DNA of 64,000 bases from Bacteroides stercoris ATCC 43183 (GCF_025147325.1 NZ_CP102262.1:310001-374000); one strand, 5' to 3'; positions 1 to 10,180 are shown, counted from the first letter of the stretch. Made by a program: numbers and translations. Notes: a model not told the origin generated them from the letters alone.

Positions 1-150
1 GGATGATTGGTCTTCAACCAATCGGGTTGTCCCATTCGGAAATCTCCGGATCAAAGGTTATTTGCACCTACCCGAAGCTTATCGCAGCTTATCACGTCCT
101 TCATCGCCTCCGAGAGCCAAGGCATCCGCCATGCGCCCTTGCTTACTTTT
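1..150 (-). rRNA. rrl: 23S ribosomal RNA, 5' end (partial)
   Basis: The minus strand reads the conserved 5' start of bacterial 23S rRNA, including GGGCGCATGGCGGATGCC and the following helix region. The gene continues off the left edge of the window. The mature 5' end is placed by comparison with the position of the GGATGCC motif in other 23S genes, so it is good to within about 20 bases. It is the third product of the leftward rRNA operon, after 16S and the two spacer tRNAs. Confidence 0.93.
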
Positions 151-264
151 AGTCTTACCGACAACGTATGGTCGATATATACTTTCAGCTTTAACTTTAC
201 TTTTTTCTGTTACATCATGTCAAAGATCGTTTGAGAATATTCCGATTTAACGGAATCTCAAGAG

Positions 265-338
265 TGGAGAATAACGGATTCGAACCGTTGACCCCCTGCG
301 TGCAAAGCAGGTGCTCTAGCCAGCTGAGCTAATCCCCC
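265..338 (-). tRNA. tRNA-Ala (TGC)
   Basis: The minus strand folds into a full 74-nt cloverleaf: acceptor arm GGGGGAT/ATTCTCC, D arm, anticodon stem CCTGC/GCAGG around loop TTTGCAC (anticodon TGC), T arm with GGTTCGAATCC, discriminator A. CCA is not encoded. It sits in the 16S-23S spacer, as is usual in Bacteroides. Confidence 0.97.
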
Positions 339-433
339 GAGATAGTGGTTAGTAATAGACGGTCAGTGATTGGTAATTAGTAATTAGAATTAGTAATTAA
401 GAATCGTCTGTGTCTCTCACCAAGACTATGTCG

Positions 434-507
434 TAGTCCCAGGCAGAGTTGAACTGCCGACCTCTACATTATCAGTGTAGCGCTCTAACCAACTGAGCTA
501 TAGGACT
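434..507 (-). tRNA. tRNA-Ile (GAT)
   Basis: The minus strand gives a 74-nt cloverleaf with acceptor arm AGTCCTA/TGGGACT, anticodon stem CTACA/TGTAG around CTGATAA (anticodon GAT), T arm with AGTTCAACTCT, and discriminator A. It is the first tRNA of the 16S-23S spacer. Confidence 0.97.
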
Positions 508-647
508 GTCAGTCAAACCCTAGCCCGAAGGCTCGGCTTCTACTTTCTCTTTATATTATTAATAAACAATCTTCGCAGTACAAGAGGTTCTTATGGAGGT
601 AATCTCTTTAGAACCTACTTTTCGTCTTTTTCTGAGCGTCGCTCCAG

Positions 648-2174
<1,527 letters not shown>

Positions 2175-2405
2175 AAAAGTATTGTTAATCATTCCATATA
2201 GGAATGGTTGTTGCTCTGTTCAGGACGCTCGAATTTAAAAAGTATCTATTACCTATTTTACTAAGTAATGACGGTTCTTTTTATTTTACCCAAGACCGTT
2301 TCTTTTTAAGAAACAAGTCTTGCTCTTGTACTACTTGTATTGTTTATGTAAATCTCTTCAAAGATCGCTTCTTTTATGTCGGCTTTCTTTTCAGGAAAGC
2401 GGATG

Positions 2406-2438
2406 CAAAGGTAAAAACTTTTAAGTATATCTTCCAAA
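2406..2438 (-). promoter_or_regulatory. rRNA operon promoter, copy 1 (nearest 16S)
   Basis: On the minus strand a TTTG -33 box and a TACCTTTG -7 box are separated by 21 bases, matching the Bacteroides primary sigma factor consensus (TTTG, about 20 bases, TAnnTTTG). An A-rich tract with CTTCCGAAAA precedes the -33 box and could act as an UP element. It is one of three related copies. Confidence 0.85.
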
Positions 2439-2579
2439 TATTTTCGGAAGTTTTTTTCATCTTTCCTTTTTCCCGTCATCTCTCTTGCGAAAGGGAGAAC
2501 AAGGAAAAGATTCGTTTTACCGGCCCGGATTCAAGAAAAAGCGTGTCAACCAACGCTGCTTACTTTTTGAAAGCGGGTG

Positions 2580-2612
2580 CAAAGGTAAGAACTTTATTTC
2601 ATATCTTCCAAA
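2580..2612 (-). promoter_or_regulatory. rRNA operon promoter, copy 2
   Basis: This is the same arrangement as copy 1: TTTG, 21 bases, TACCTTTG on the minus strand, with the same upstream CTTCCGAAAA tract and downstream GCACCCGCTTTC. It lies 174 bp upstream of copy 1. Confidence 0.85.
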
Positions 2613-2759
2613 TGTTTTCGGAAGTTTTTTTTCATTCTGCTTTTTCAAAAGGGAATTTCAGAAAGAAACAAGCCCCAAACAGAAGAAATATGTAAGAGTT
2701 CCTACACCGTTCCTGTCAGAATGTCAAAACATCGCTGCTCCCGTTCTCGAAAGCGGGTG

Positions 2760-2791
2760 CAAAAGTAGGACTTTATAACATACACACCAAA
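2760..2791 (-). promoter_or_regulatory. rRNA operon promoter, copy 3 (outermost)
   Basis: TTTG, 20 bases, TACTTTTG on the minus strand, followed by the same GCACCCGCTTTCG segment as copy 2. It lies 180 bp upstream of copy 2, and its spacer and upstream flank have diverged more than those of the other two. Confidence 0.8.
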
Positions 2792-2984
2792 TATATCAGG
2801 GGATTTTTTCGCGTTTCTCTTGAACATTTTTATAAAACGCTGATTGACAAATGTGTTGAAGAACATATTTTTTAAGGAGGATGGAAAGCCAGGCAAAAGG
2901 GACACATTATAATATATGCGCATGCGCGCGGAAAGAAGCAACGGAAGGCTGAAAGAAAACACGGAGATACGGAAGGGCATTGCA

Positions 2985-3076
2985 TGACACCCGGATCTTG
3001 ACATGTCTGACATCCGGGTCTTGGCATGTCTGACACCCGGGTCTCGGTATGCACGACACCCGGGTGTCGGACACAA
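2985..3076. repeat. Tandem array, 23-bp period (array A)
   Basis: Four contiguous degenerate units start at 2985, 3008, 3031 and 3054. The shared core is TGACACCCGGGTC followed by a variable half ending in CATGTC or similar. The last unit contains the perfect palindrome GACACCCGGGTGTC. There are no spacers between units. It lies upstream of the outermost rRNA promoter. Similar-period arrays of different sequence occur at three other places in the window. Confidence 0.85.
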
Positions 3077-3561
3077 GAAAAAGGCTAACAGGACTAACGG
3101 CACAGGAAGAAAACAATACGGACACATGCAAGGGTAAAGAAATACAAACAGAAAAAGTAAATATTATACTTAAGAATATTTCTGTTCATTGTTTTTGTAC
3201 TGCAAACCAATCATCCTTTTTTTGAACAGCATATTACACTTTCTTCCAACGATTGTTTGCGTGTATTCCCATTGACAAAAAATTCCGCCTTATACCCCCT
3301 TTTTTCTTTTCACACTTTTTAATCTACGTGTTACTAACCTTACAGACCACCTGTTGTATTACATTTTCAGCTTCCTGGGATTCTTTTTGTACAATGAAAC
3401 CGAGCTATAAGTTACCTGAATAAAGGAAAACTATTTATTATTTTAGATAAGAACATACTGACAGAATTACTTTATGCTCTTTCAACTTGATAATGTGGCA
3501 GAAACCAATATTGAAATAATTCAATACACTCCTAAAGTCACTAACAAAACTTTATCTGCCA
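3077..3561. other. Intergenic region, no gene seen
   Basis: This AT-rich stretch between the rRNA promoter region and the small membrane protein gene shows no convincing coding region, RNA gene or strong hairpin. The open frames here lack any family-like sequence. Confidence 0.5.
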
Positions 3562-4101
3562 CTATATACCTTGCTTTATAACCGGAAGCCCCAATCCGCC
3601 CTGACTTAAAGACAAGGCTTTCGGCTGCCCTTTCTGTGCATTCCTATAAACGGCACGAGAAACATGCAATGTTTTTACCGTACCATTATCAAAAGCTACT
3701 TCGAGATAATATTCATAGCGCATACCATCGGATACATAACGATGCTTTCCTACCTTGCGCCGTTTTTCATGTTGCTCCATACGTTTATCGAGTACGGTTA
3801 CAGTTACCTCATACTCGTCAGCGTCAGCCAACAAATTGTTGCCTGAAAGAAACAATACATAACAGAAAGAACCCACGCATACCAAATGACACAGTACATT
3901 CACAATCCTGTTCTCTACGGTCGTCAGCCATATCCACTTCCGATAGAGAGGAAGAGTCAACATACCTGCCGCCAATGCTACGCCAACAGGTATCCACCAG
4001 GCTGCCAATGTTTTCTCAGAAATCACATATCCCATAGTGCCCGAGAACAATACAGCCAAGACCACAAAAATGCGTAATATTTTAATAAACAGAATCCCCA
4101 T
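3562..4101 (-). CDS. Hypothetical small membrane protein
   Basis: The 179-residue product has about three hydrophobic segments in its first half (near residues 8-25, 36-52 and 66-86) and a soluble C-terminal half (about 90-179) rich in charged residues and beta-like pattern. I do not recognise the family. The start at MGILFIKILR is preferred over a longer frame because a good Bacteroides promoter lies inside the longer frame, about 20-50 bp upstream of this ATG. It stands alone, divergent from the small gene at 4233. No function is inferred. Confidence 0.6.
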   Translation of the reverse strand: MGILFIKILRIFVVLAVLFSGTMGYVISEKTLAAWWIPVGVALAAGMLTLPLYRKWIWLTTVENRIVNVLCHLVCVGSFCYVLFLSGNNLLADADEYEVTVTVLDKRMEQHEKRRKVGKHRYVSDGMRYEYYLEVAFDNGTVKTLHVSRAVYRNAQKGQPKALSLSQGGLGLPVIKQGI

Positions 4102-4123
4102 CGCTTTAATTTGTATTTTCCTG

Positions 4124-4153
4124 CAAATATAAAAATAAAAGTGACATTGCAAA
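4124..4153 (-). promoter_or_regulatory. Promoter of the small membrane protein gene
   Basis: TTTG, 18 bases, TATATTTG on the minus strand, about 22 bp upstream of the ATG at 4101. It matches the Bacteroides -33/-7 consensus and supports the shorter start of the gene. Confidence 0.7.
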
Positions 4154-4232
4154 TTCTCACACACAGCATTCCGCATGAACTAACTTACCTAACAGAGCGT
4201 TATAACTGTACAAACTTAAAGAAACGACCATT

Positions 4233-4481
4233 ATGGAAAAGAACTTGATTCATAGTAATGAATTGCATTTCATTGATAAGAAACGCATTCATCGGGCGGT
4301 AGAGCAGTTGGTTGAGTCATTGGAACTGGCAGCAGGTTCCACAACGGGATTTAATCTGTATGCAGTAGTAGAGAGTTATTTCACTGACTTGAACAAACGA
4401 AGGGAAATAAACCGTTTGCTTAATCTTGAGCAAAATATTTGTGAAGAAGTAGAAGAAGAACTCGGAGTGTACGAAATGTAA
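4233..4481 (+). CDS. Hypothetical small acidic protein
   Basis: This 82-residue protein has no signal peptide or membrane segment. It is rich in Glu, Asn and Leu and looks mainly helical. A conserved-looking central segment includes GFNLYAVVESYF. I cannot assign a family. It is flanked downstream by a long inverted repeat that may end transcription. It stands alone between a divergent membrane protein gene and a convergent mscS gene. Confidence 0.6.
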   Translation: MEKNLIHSNELHFIDKKRIHRAVEQLVESLELAAGSTTGFNLYAVVESYFTDLNKRREINRLLNLEQNICEEVEEELGVYEM

Positions 4482-4548
4482 AACAATGTATACATATCAG
4501 TGAGGCTATATCCAAACTAAAATTCGCCTATTATTTGTTTCTTTCCGA

Positions 4549-4617
4549 GCACGGGATTACACGGAAAACACAGATTTTTCTTCATTCTTTTTCCGTGAAA
4601 TCCGTGTAATTCCGTGC
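4549..4617. repeat. Long inverted repeat, possible bidirectional terminator
   Basis: Two arms of about 27 nt (4549-4575 and 4591-4617) are imperfect reverse complements built on GCACGGnATTACACGGA. The loop is T-rich. The repeat lies between two convergent genes (4233-4481 on plus and the mscS gene on minus), where a shared terminator would be expected. Confidence 0.65.
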
Positions 4618-4677
4618 CTAAAAGAAATCATCAGATGTATTTTGACCTCAATATTCTTTCAACATTCGACTTTCCTA

Positions 4678-5547
4678 TCAATCCTTTGCCTGATGCACTG
4701 TCAGTTGCGGGAACGGGAAACCGATTCCTTCTTCGTTGAATACAGTATAAATAGTCTTGTTCATATCAAAATAAACTCCCCAATAATCGCTGCTCTTCAC
4801 CCAAACACGGATAACAATATTTACACTGCTGGCATCCAAAGCATGAAGGGCGACAAAAGGCGCCGGAGCATTCAGAATACGACTGTCGGCAGCAAGTATA
4901 CGGCGTACGGTACTTTCCACCTTATCGTAATTCTCGCCATATTCCACTCCAATAACCCAGTCTACGCGACGGGTATCCTCACGACTGTAATTAGTCACAG
5001 TACCGCTACTCAAAGCACCGTTAGGAATATAAATCACCTTATTATCAGCCGTAGTAAGAATAGTATGGAATATCTGAATCTCGCGCACCGTACCGGACAC
5101 ACCCTGGCTTTCAATCCAATCACCTACCTTAAACGGGCGAAACAGCAAGACGATAAGTCCGCCGGCAAAATTCTGCAAATTTCCGGATAACGCCATACCC
5201 ACCGCTACACCGGCAGATGCCAACAAAGCTGCAAATGAAGTTGTTTCAACTCCCAACTTGCCGATAACGGCAATAATTAACAGAATTGTCAGTAGAATAT
5301 TCACCAGACTCTTGACGAAACTTTGGATACCCGCATCAATGTGCCGCTTCATCAGTAGTTTAGACACAAGTTTTTTAATGAAAGAAATAAGGAAACGCCC
5401 AACCACAAAGATTATAACTGCCCCTATAATACGACCGCCGGCTCCTACCCCCCAATCAATCAGTTGCTGCATAAAAATCTGAAGCTTGCTGAATCCCTCT
5501 TCAGAAGCCTGGGCGACAAACGCCGCCATTAATAAAGATGATAACAT
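4678..5547 (-). CDS. mscS: Small-conductance mechanosensitive channel (MscS family)
   Basis: A 289-residue inner-membrane channel that opens on membrane tension to release solutes during hypo-osmotic shock. The length is close to E. coli MscS (286). Hydrophobic segments lie near residues 37-58 and 78-97, and the pore helix (about 104-138) carries the Gly/Ala-rich packing pattern AGVAVGMALSGNLQNFAGG, followed by the typical FRPFKVGDWIE and the beta domain with VTNYSR. The C-terminal alpha/beta cage domain ends with FPFPQ, a family hallmark. It is transcribed alone; its stop faces the inverted repeat at 4549-4617. Confidence 0.93.
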   Translation of the reverse strand: MLSSLLMAAFVAQASEEGFSKLQIFMQQLIDWGVGAGGRIIGAVIIFVVGRFLISFIKKLVSKLLMKRHIDAGIQSFVKSLVNILLTILLIIAVIGKLGVETTSFAALLASAGVAVGMALSGNLQNFAGGLIVLLFRPFKVGDWIESQGVSGTVREIQIFHTILTTADNKVIYIPNGALSSGTVTNYSREDTRRVDWVIGVEYGENYDKVESTVRRILAADSRILNAPAPFVALHALDASSVNIVIRVWVKSSDYWGVYFDMNKTIYTVFNEEGIGFPFPQLTVHQAKD

Positions 5548-5614
5548 AATGATTATAGTTTAATGGATTAATGAATACAAAATTAACAAATAAATCCATT
5601 TTTCGTTCACATTA

Positions 5615-5646
5615 TTTGTACCTTTCGACCAAAAGAAATACTTTTG
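5615..5646 (+). promoter_or_regulatory. Promoter of the thiamine operon
   Basis: TTTG, 20 bases, TACTTTTG, a close match to the Bacteroides consensus. It lies just upstream of the TPP riboswitch, so transcription would begin a few bases before the aptamer. Confidence 0.8.
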
Positions 5647-5657
5647 CCTCTGATTTC

Positions 5658-5735
5658 AATTAAGGGGTGCCCTAATATTACGGGCTGAGATCATACCCAT
5701 TGACCTGATTCGGGTAGTGCCGACGTAGGGAAAAG
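5658..5735 (+). promoter_or_regulatory. TPP riboswitch (THI element)
   Basis: The conserved aptamer pieces are present in order: GGGGTGCCC, GGGCTGAGAT, ACCCATTGACCTGAT, CGGGTAGTGCC and CGTAGGGAA. This is the canonical thiamine pyrophosphate aptamer. It lies in the leader of the receptor gene and should reduce expression of the uptake operon when TPP is plentiful. A pyrimidine-rich segment lies between the aptamer and the start codon; I do not see a strong intrinsic terminator, so control of translation is as likely as control of termination. Confidence 0.95.
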
Positions 5736-5784
5736 AAGAAAAGTTCCCCTTTTCTGTAGTAATCTTTAATAATTCAAATTGCAA

Positions 5785-8019
5785 ATGAAAAAGTATGCAA
5801 TGACAGCATGCCTGTTTATGGCAGCGCTGAATGTCTGCGCACAGACAAAGGAAAAAGACAGTTTGCGGGTAATAGACTTACAAGAAGTAGAGATTATCTC
5901 TACACGCGCCACAGGAACCACTCCGGTGGCATTTACCAACATCAACAAAGAACAGCTTAAAAAACAGAACTTCGGACAAGACTTGCCGTATCTGTTGAGT
6001 ATGACTCCCTCTGCCATCACTACCAGTGATGCCGGAGCGGGTATCGGGTATACCACATTGAGAGTACGCGGTACGGACGGAACACGCATCAACGTCACCG
6101 CCAATGGTATTCCTATCAATGATGCCGAAAGCCACAATGTATTTTGGGTAAACCTGCCGGATTTCGCATCGTCCGTCAAAGACATGCAAATCCAGCGTGG
6201 TGCAGGAACTTCCACCAACGGTGCAGGAGCTTTCGGAGCCAGTATCAACATGCAGACCGGAGACTTCTCACTGAAACCGTATGCCGAGCTGAACGGTTCG
6301 TACGGGTCGTTCAATACACACAAAGAAACGGTAAAAGCAGGAACAGGACTTATCAACGGCCATTGGTCTTTCGACGCCCGCCTATCCAATATCAGTTCGG
6401 ACGGGTACATCGACCGCGCATCGGTCGGACTGAATTCTTACTACCTGCAGGGCGGATATTACAGCGACAACACTTCTATCAAGTTAATAACATTTGGCGG
6501 CAAAGAGCGTACCTACCATGCCTGGAATTATGCCAGTAAAGAAGAAATGGAGAAATACGGCCGCCGTTACAACTCTTGCGGATATATGTACACCGACGAC
6601 AACGGCACCGACCATTTCTATGAAGACCAAACGGACAACTACGTACAAAAGAACTACCAATTGCTTTTCAACCACAGCTTCACTTCCGCCTGGAATGTAA
6701 ACGTAGGTTTGCACTACACCAAAGGAGATGGCTACTATCAAGAATACAAAGGCGGACGCAAACTGGTGGAATATGGCCTGTTGCCATACGAACATGACGG
6801 TGAAACCGTAAGCAAAAGCGACCTTATCCGTAAAAAAGCGATGGACAACTGGTTCGGCGGCGGCATCTTCTCCGTAAATCATAAGGGCAACCGCCTTCAT
6901 ACATCCCTCGGCGGCGGACTGAACCGCTATGACGGCGACCACTTCGGCAAAGTGTTGTGGGTGAAAAACTACATCGGCAACCTCGACCCAGACAAAGACT
7001 ACTACCGCAACAATGCCACAAAGAACGACGGTAACCTCTATCTGAAAGCCAACTATGAGTTATGCAGCGGGGTCAATGCCTATGCAGATTTGCAATACCG
7101 CCACATCTCTTATAAAATGTACGGACAGAACGACAAGTGGAACAGCGTTACCAATGACGGTCTGCAACAACTTGCCATTCACGAGAAGTTCGACTTCTTC
7201 AACCCCAAAGCCGGGCTGTCATGGCAAATCAACCGCAACAACCGGATATACGGTTCGTTCAGCGTAGCCCACAAAGAACCGACACGCAACAACTATACGG
7301 ACGGCAAGTTTACCGAACACCCCAAAGCAGAGCGTCTGTTCGACTACGAGCTGGGATACACCTTTGCCAATTCCTGGCTGACTTTCGGCGCCAATCTATA
7401 CTACATGGACTACAAAGATCAGCTGGTGCTGACCGGTGAACTGAACGAAATCGGTGAAGCCGTAGCCGCCAACGTACCCGACAGCTACCGTATGGGTATC
7501 GAACTAATGGCAGGTTTAAAGCTGCCTTGCGGTTTCCAATGGGACATCAACGCCACGCTAAGCCGCAACCGTGTAGAAAACTTTACCGAAACACTTTATG
7601 AAGACGAAGACCCTACCGGCGACACATGGAGCACTTATCTGGGCGATACCCACATTGCTTTCTCTCCCGACTTTCTGCTGAACAACCGTTTCGGATATAT
7701 CTACAAGGGCTTTGAAGCATCTTTACAATCGCAATACGTCAGCAAACAGTACATGAGCAACCTGAATTGCAAAGACCATATTCTGGATGCCTATTTCGTC
7801 AGCAACCTGAACCTATCGTACACATTCACGTTGCCCAAAACAAAATCGATAACTGTAGGCTGCACCATCTACAATCTCTTCAACGAAGAGTATGAGAACA
7901 ATGGCTACGCAGGCAGCGGCTTCTATTATGAGAACGGACAGAAAGTGCGCTACAATTATGCCGGATATGCCGCACAGGCCGGCACTAATGTATTAGGACA
8001 TATCTCCTTGAGTTTCTAA
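5785..8019 (+). CDS. TonB-dependent outer-membrane receptor for thiamine
   Basis: A 744-residue outer-membrane receptor with a signal peptide (MKKYAMTACLFMAALNVCAQ). The plug domain follows (about 30-150, with LRVRGTDGTRINVTANGIP and IQRGAGTSTNGAGAFGASI), then a 22-strand barrel ending in a terminal Phe (HISLSF). It lacks the N-terminal carboxypeptidase-like extension of SusC proteins. The TPP riboswitch in its leader and the following PnuT and thiamine pyrophosphokinase genes identify the substrate as thiamine or a thiamine phosphate; an equivalent operon is known in B. thetaiotaomicron. The ATG at 5785 is chosen over the TTG two codons upstream. Confidence 0.93.
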   Translation: MKKYAMTACLFMAALNVCAQTKEKDSLRVIDLQEVEIISTRATGTTPVAFTNINKEQLKKQNFGQDLPYLLSMTPSAITTSDAGAGIGYTTLRVRGTDGTRINVTANGIPINDAESHNVFWVNLPDFASSVKDMQIQRGAGTSTNGAGAFGASINMQTGDFSLKPYAELNGSYGSFNTHKETVKAGTGLINGHWSFDARLSNISSDGYIDRASVGLNSYYLQGGYYSDNTSIKLITFGGKERTYHAWNYASKEEMEKYGRRYNSCGYMYTDDNGTDHFYEDQTDNYVQKNYQLLFNHSFTSAWNVNVGLHYTKGDGYYQEYKGGRKLVEYGLLPYEHDGETVSKSDLIRKKAMDNWFGGGIFSVNHKGNRLHTSLGGGLNRYDGDHFGKVLWVKNYIGNLDPDKDYYRNNATKNDGNLYLKANYELCSGVNAYADLQYRHISYKMYGQNDKWNSVTNDGLQQLAIHEKFDFFNPKAGLSWQINRNNRIYGSFSVAHKEPTRNNYTDGKFTEHPKAERLFDYELGYTFANSWLTFGANLYYMDYKDQLVLTGELNEIGEAVAANVPDSYRMGIELMAGLKLPCGFQWDINATLSRNRVENFTETLYEDEDPTGDTWSTYLGDTHIAFSPDFLLNNRFGYIYKGFEASLQSQYVSKQYMSNLNCKDHILDAYFVSNLNLSYTFTLPKTKSITVGCTIYNLFNEEYENNGYAGSGFYYENGQKVRYNYAGYAAQAGTNVLGHISLSF

Positions 8020-8027
8020 ATTTGATT

Positions 8028-8645
8028 ATGGAGCAGACACTCGAAATTATCGGAACACTTGTCGGTCTTCTCTACCTCTGGCTGGAGTATCGGGCAAGTA
8101 TATATCTTTGGATAGCAGGCATCATAATGCCTGCTATCTATATCTTCGTGTACTACAATGCGGGGCTGTATGCAGACTTCGGTATCAACATCTACTACCT
8201 CGGAGCTGCCATATATGGGTGGATGATGTGGAAATACGGAGCATTCTTACGCCGGACAATCCTGAAAAGGAAAATCCCGGATATGGAAAACCAACAACAG
8301 GAGCTTCCCATAACCTGCATGCCGTCAAGGTATCTGTTGCCACTTATTGCGGTATTTGCCGTTACGCTTGCCGGCATTGCCTGGGTGCTTATCAACTTTA
8401 CAGACAGCAATGTCCCCTGGCTGGACTCCTTCACTACCGCGCTCAGCATTGTCGGCATGTGGATGCTGGCACGTAAATATGTGGAACAATGGTGGGCCTG
8501 GATTGGCGTAGATGCTGTGAGTACAGGATTGTACATCTATAAAGGACTCGATTTTACCGCTGCATTGTACGGCCTTTACACAATAATCGCTATCTTTGGC
8601 TATTTCAAATGGAAGAAGCTGATGAAAAAAGAGGCTGATTTATGA
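8028..8645 (+). CDS. pnuT: Thiamine inner-membrane transporter PnuT (PnuC family)
   Basis: This 205-residue PnuC-family protein has about seven membrane helices. It shows the family's aromatic motifs near the N terminus (LLYLWLEYRASIYLW) and a duplicated pattern later (WMLARKYVEQWWAWI). PnuT proteins carry thiamine by facilitated diffusion, with trapping by phosphorylation inside. It begins 8 bp after the receptor gene and is followed by the kinase that would trap the substrate, so the specificity is inferred strongly from context. The ATG is preferred over the TTG two codons upstream. Confidence 0.92.
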   Translation: MEQTLEIIGTLVGLLYLWLEYRASIYLWIAGIIMPAIYIFVYYNAGLYADFGINIYYLGAAIYGWMMWKYGAFLRRTILKRKIPDMENQQQELPITCMPSRYLLPLIAVFAVTLAGIAWVLINFTDSNVPWLDSFTTALSIVGMWMLARKYVEQWWAWIGVDAVSTGLYIYKGLDFTAALYGLYTIIAIFGYFKWKKLMKKEADL

Positions 8646-8676
8646 TTTATAAATTCCGATTTAGCAAGTATCAACT

Positions 8677-9312
8677 ATGAAAGTGGAAGCTGTGGTTTTA
8701 GCAAACGGGGAATATCCTACCGCTCCCCTGCCTTTGCAGATATTGGCAGATGCGCCTTACGTAGTCTGTTGCGACGGCGGTGCAGACGAATACATCCGGA
8801 ACGGACATACCCCCAATCTTATTATAGGTGACGGCGACTCCATCAGTGAGGAGAACCGCAAGAAGTACGGGCATCTGCTTCACCGCATTGCCGAACAAGA
8901 AACGAACGACCAGACCAAAGCCGTCAACTACCTGTTATCGCAAGGCAAACGCCGGATAGCTATCGTAGGCGCCACCGGCAAACGCGAAGACCATACGTTG
9001 GGAAACATCAGCCTGCTTATGGACTATATGCGTGCTGGAGCCGATGTGCGGACTTATACAGATCACGGTATCTTCATCCCTTGCCAGAACGCATGTACTT
9101 TTACCTGCCAACCGGGACAGCAAGTATCCATCATCAACTTCAATGCCCGCAAATTGCATGGACTCGGCTTGGTATACCCTCTCAGCGACTTCACCAACTG
9201 GTGGCAGGGCACTCTCAACGAATGCATCGGAACAGAGTTTACGATTGAGGCGGAAGGGGAGTATCTGGTTTTTTTGAATTTCCCTCAGCCACTTCCACAA
9301 AGTACACGCTGA
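8677..9312 (+). CDS. thiN: Thiamine pyrophosphokinase
   Basis: A 211-residue cytoplasmic enzyme converting thiamine and ATP to thiamine pyrophosphate and AMP. Family motifs are clear: CCDGGADEYI, IIGDGDSI, the Asp-containing ETNDQTKAVNYL, and GATGKREDHTLGN, which form the catalytic and Mg-ATP site, followed by the small beta-barrel thiamine-binding domain. It is the last gene of the riboswitch-controlled operon and completes import with activation. Its 3' end overlaps the convergent permease gene by 74 bp. Confidence 0.95.
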   Translation: MKVEAVVLANGEYPTAPLPLQILADAPYVVCCDGGADEYIRNGHTPNLIIGDGDSISEENRKKYGHLLHRIAEQETNDQTKAVNYLLSQGKRRIAIVGATGKREDHTLGNISLLMDYMRAGADVRTYTDHGIFIPCQNACTFTCQPGQQVSIINFNARKLHGLGLVYPLSDFTNWWQGTLNECIGTEFTIEAEGEYLVFLNFPQPLPQSTR

Positions 9313-10180
9313 TACAAATCATAGCAATGGCAACGGCCTGTGTCCAACTGAACCGGTCCTGCCCCAAAGAAAGCGAGACAACCGTGGTCACTACCAATAT
9401 CAGATAGCTGTAAATAGCGACAACGGTAGTCTTCAGATACTTCAACCCGACAGGAACCAGGAAGTAACTGAGATAAGTAGGGAAAATAAGGATAAATGCA
9501 AGTACAGCCCACGCCGTCCAATGCCACTCGCCCTTCCAGGCTTCTGCAAACATCGGTGCATCCCACCCTGCAACGGACGAAACGATTATGCCGGAAACAG
9601 CAGCTCCGCCAAATATATATTTCATCATTGTCACTACTCCTACCTTCTCCAGCAGTTTTTTGCTTACAATCAGATAAACGGCAAATACAAACGAACTGAT
9701 CATACAAAGCAAATTGCCGGTAAAGGCATCGCGTGCCAAATCATCGCTGCCCTGCGTCAAGATACACAACATCGCACCGCCAAACCCCAAAGCTATACCG
9801 ATAATCTTCATTACCGTAGCTTTCTCGTGCAGAAAGAAAACGGAAATGAGAAATACCCATATAGGCTGCATCGAATTGAATATGGCGCTCGAAACCGGAG
9901 TGGTTTTGCTGATGCCCAGCAGATAGCAGAACATAAATCCGTAAAGCCCGAACGCCCCGAGGCAAAACAGCATGATGCGTTGCTTCCTGGTAACCGCCGC
10001 TTCTTTTATAAAACAACCCGTCAACCAAAAAGCCACTGCCGCAAACACGCACCGTATGGTAACACCCGTTAAAGCTCCCAACCACAAAGGCAATAAATAC
10101 TTCAATCCGTTCATGTTCAGACCCGCCATGACACGGGATGCAACCATACTGAGATTGGCTTCCAGCTTTTTATCTTTCAT
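9239..10180 (-). CDS. EamA/DMT-family permease
   Basis: The product (313 residues from this start) has about ten hydrophobic segments arranged as two EamA repeats, typical of the drug/metabolite transporter superfamily. The loop TPVSSAIFNSMQPIWVFL and the helix ending in GGAMLCIL are typical of the first repeat. The substrate cannot be read from sequence. An in-frame ATG 13 codons upstream (10219) would give 326 residues; the internal MKDKKLEANLSM start fits better with the hydrophobic profile. It is convergent with, and overlaps, the thiamine pyrophosphokinase gene. Confidence 0.82.
   Translation of the reverse strand: MKDKKLEANLSMVASRVMAGLNMNGLKYLLPLWLGALTGVTIRCVFAAVAFWLTGCFIKEAAVTRKQRIMLFCLGAFGLYGFMFCYLLGISKTTPVSSAIFNSMQPIWVFLISVFFLHEKATVMKIIGIALGFGGAMLCILTQGSDDLARDAFTGNLLCMISSFVFAVYLIVSKKLLEKVGVVTMMKYIFGGAAVSGIIVSSVAGWDAPMFAEAWKGEWHWTAWAVLAFILIFPTYLSYFLVPVGLKYLKTTVVAIYSYLILVVTTVVSLSLGQDRFSWTQAVAIAMICISVYFVEVAEGNSKKPDTPLPPQS

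Larger units (their letters stand above)
2395..2830. repeat. Three-fold direct repeat carrying the rRNA promoters
   Basis: Three direct copies of a roughly 65-bp module occur at about 175-180 bp intervals. The shared module contains GAAAGCGGGTGCAAAGGTA, a spacer of about 20 bp, TCTTCCAAAT and TTTTCGGAAG followed by a T-run (plus-strand reading). The DNA between modules is not obviously related. The layout suggests duplication of a promoter unit. Confidence 0.8.

Noticed and set aside
2204..2695. Open reading frame of 163 codons in the rRNA promoter region
   Set aside because: It runs through the three promoter repeats on the opposite strand, is of low complexity (Phe, Lys, Ser-rich) and shows no family-like sequence.
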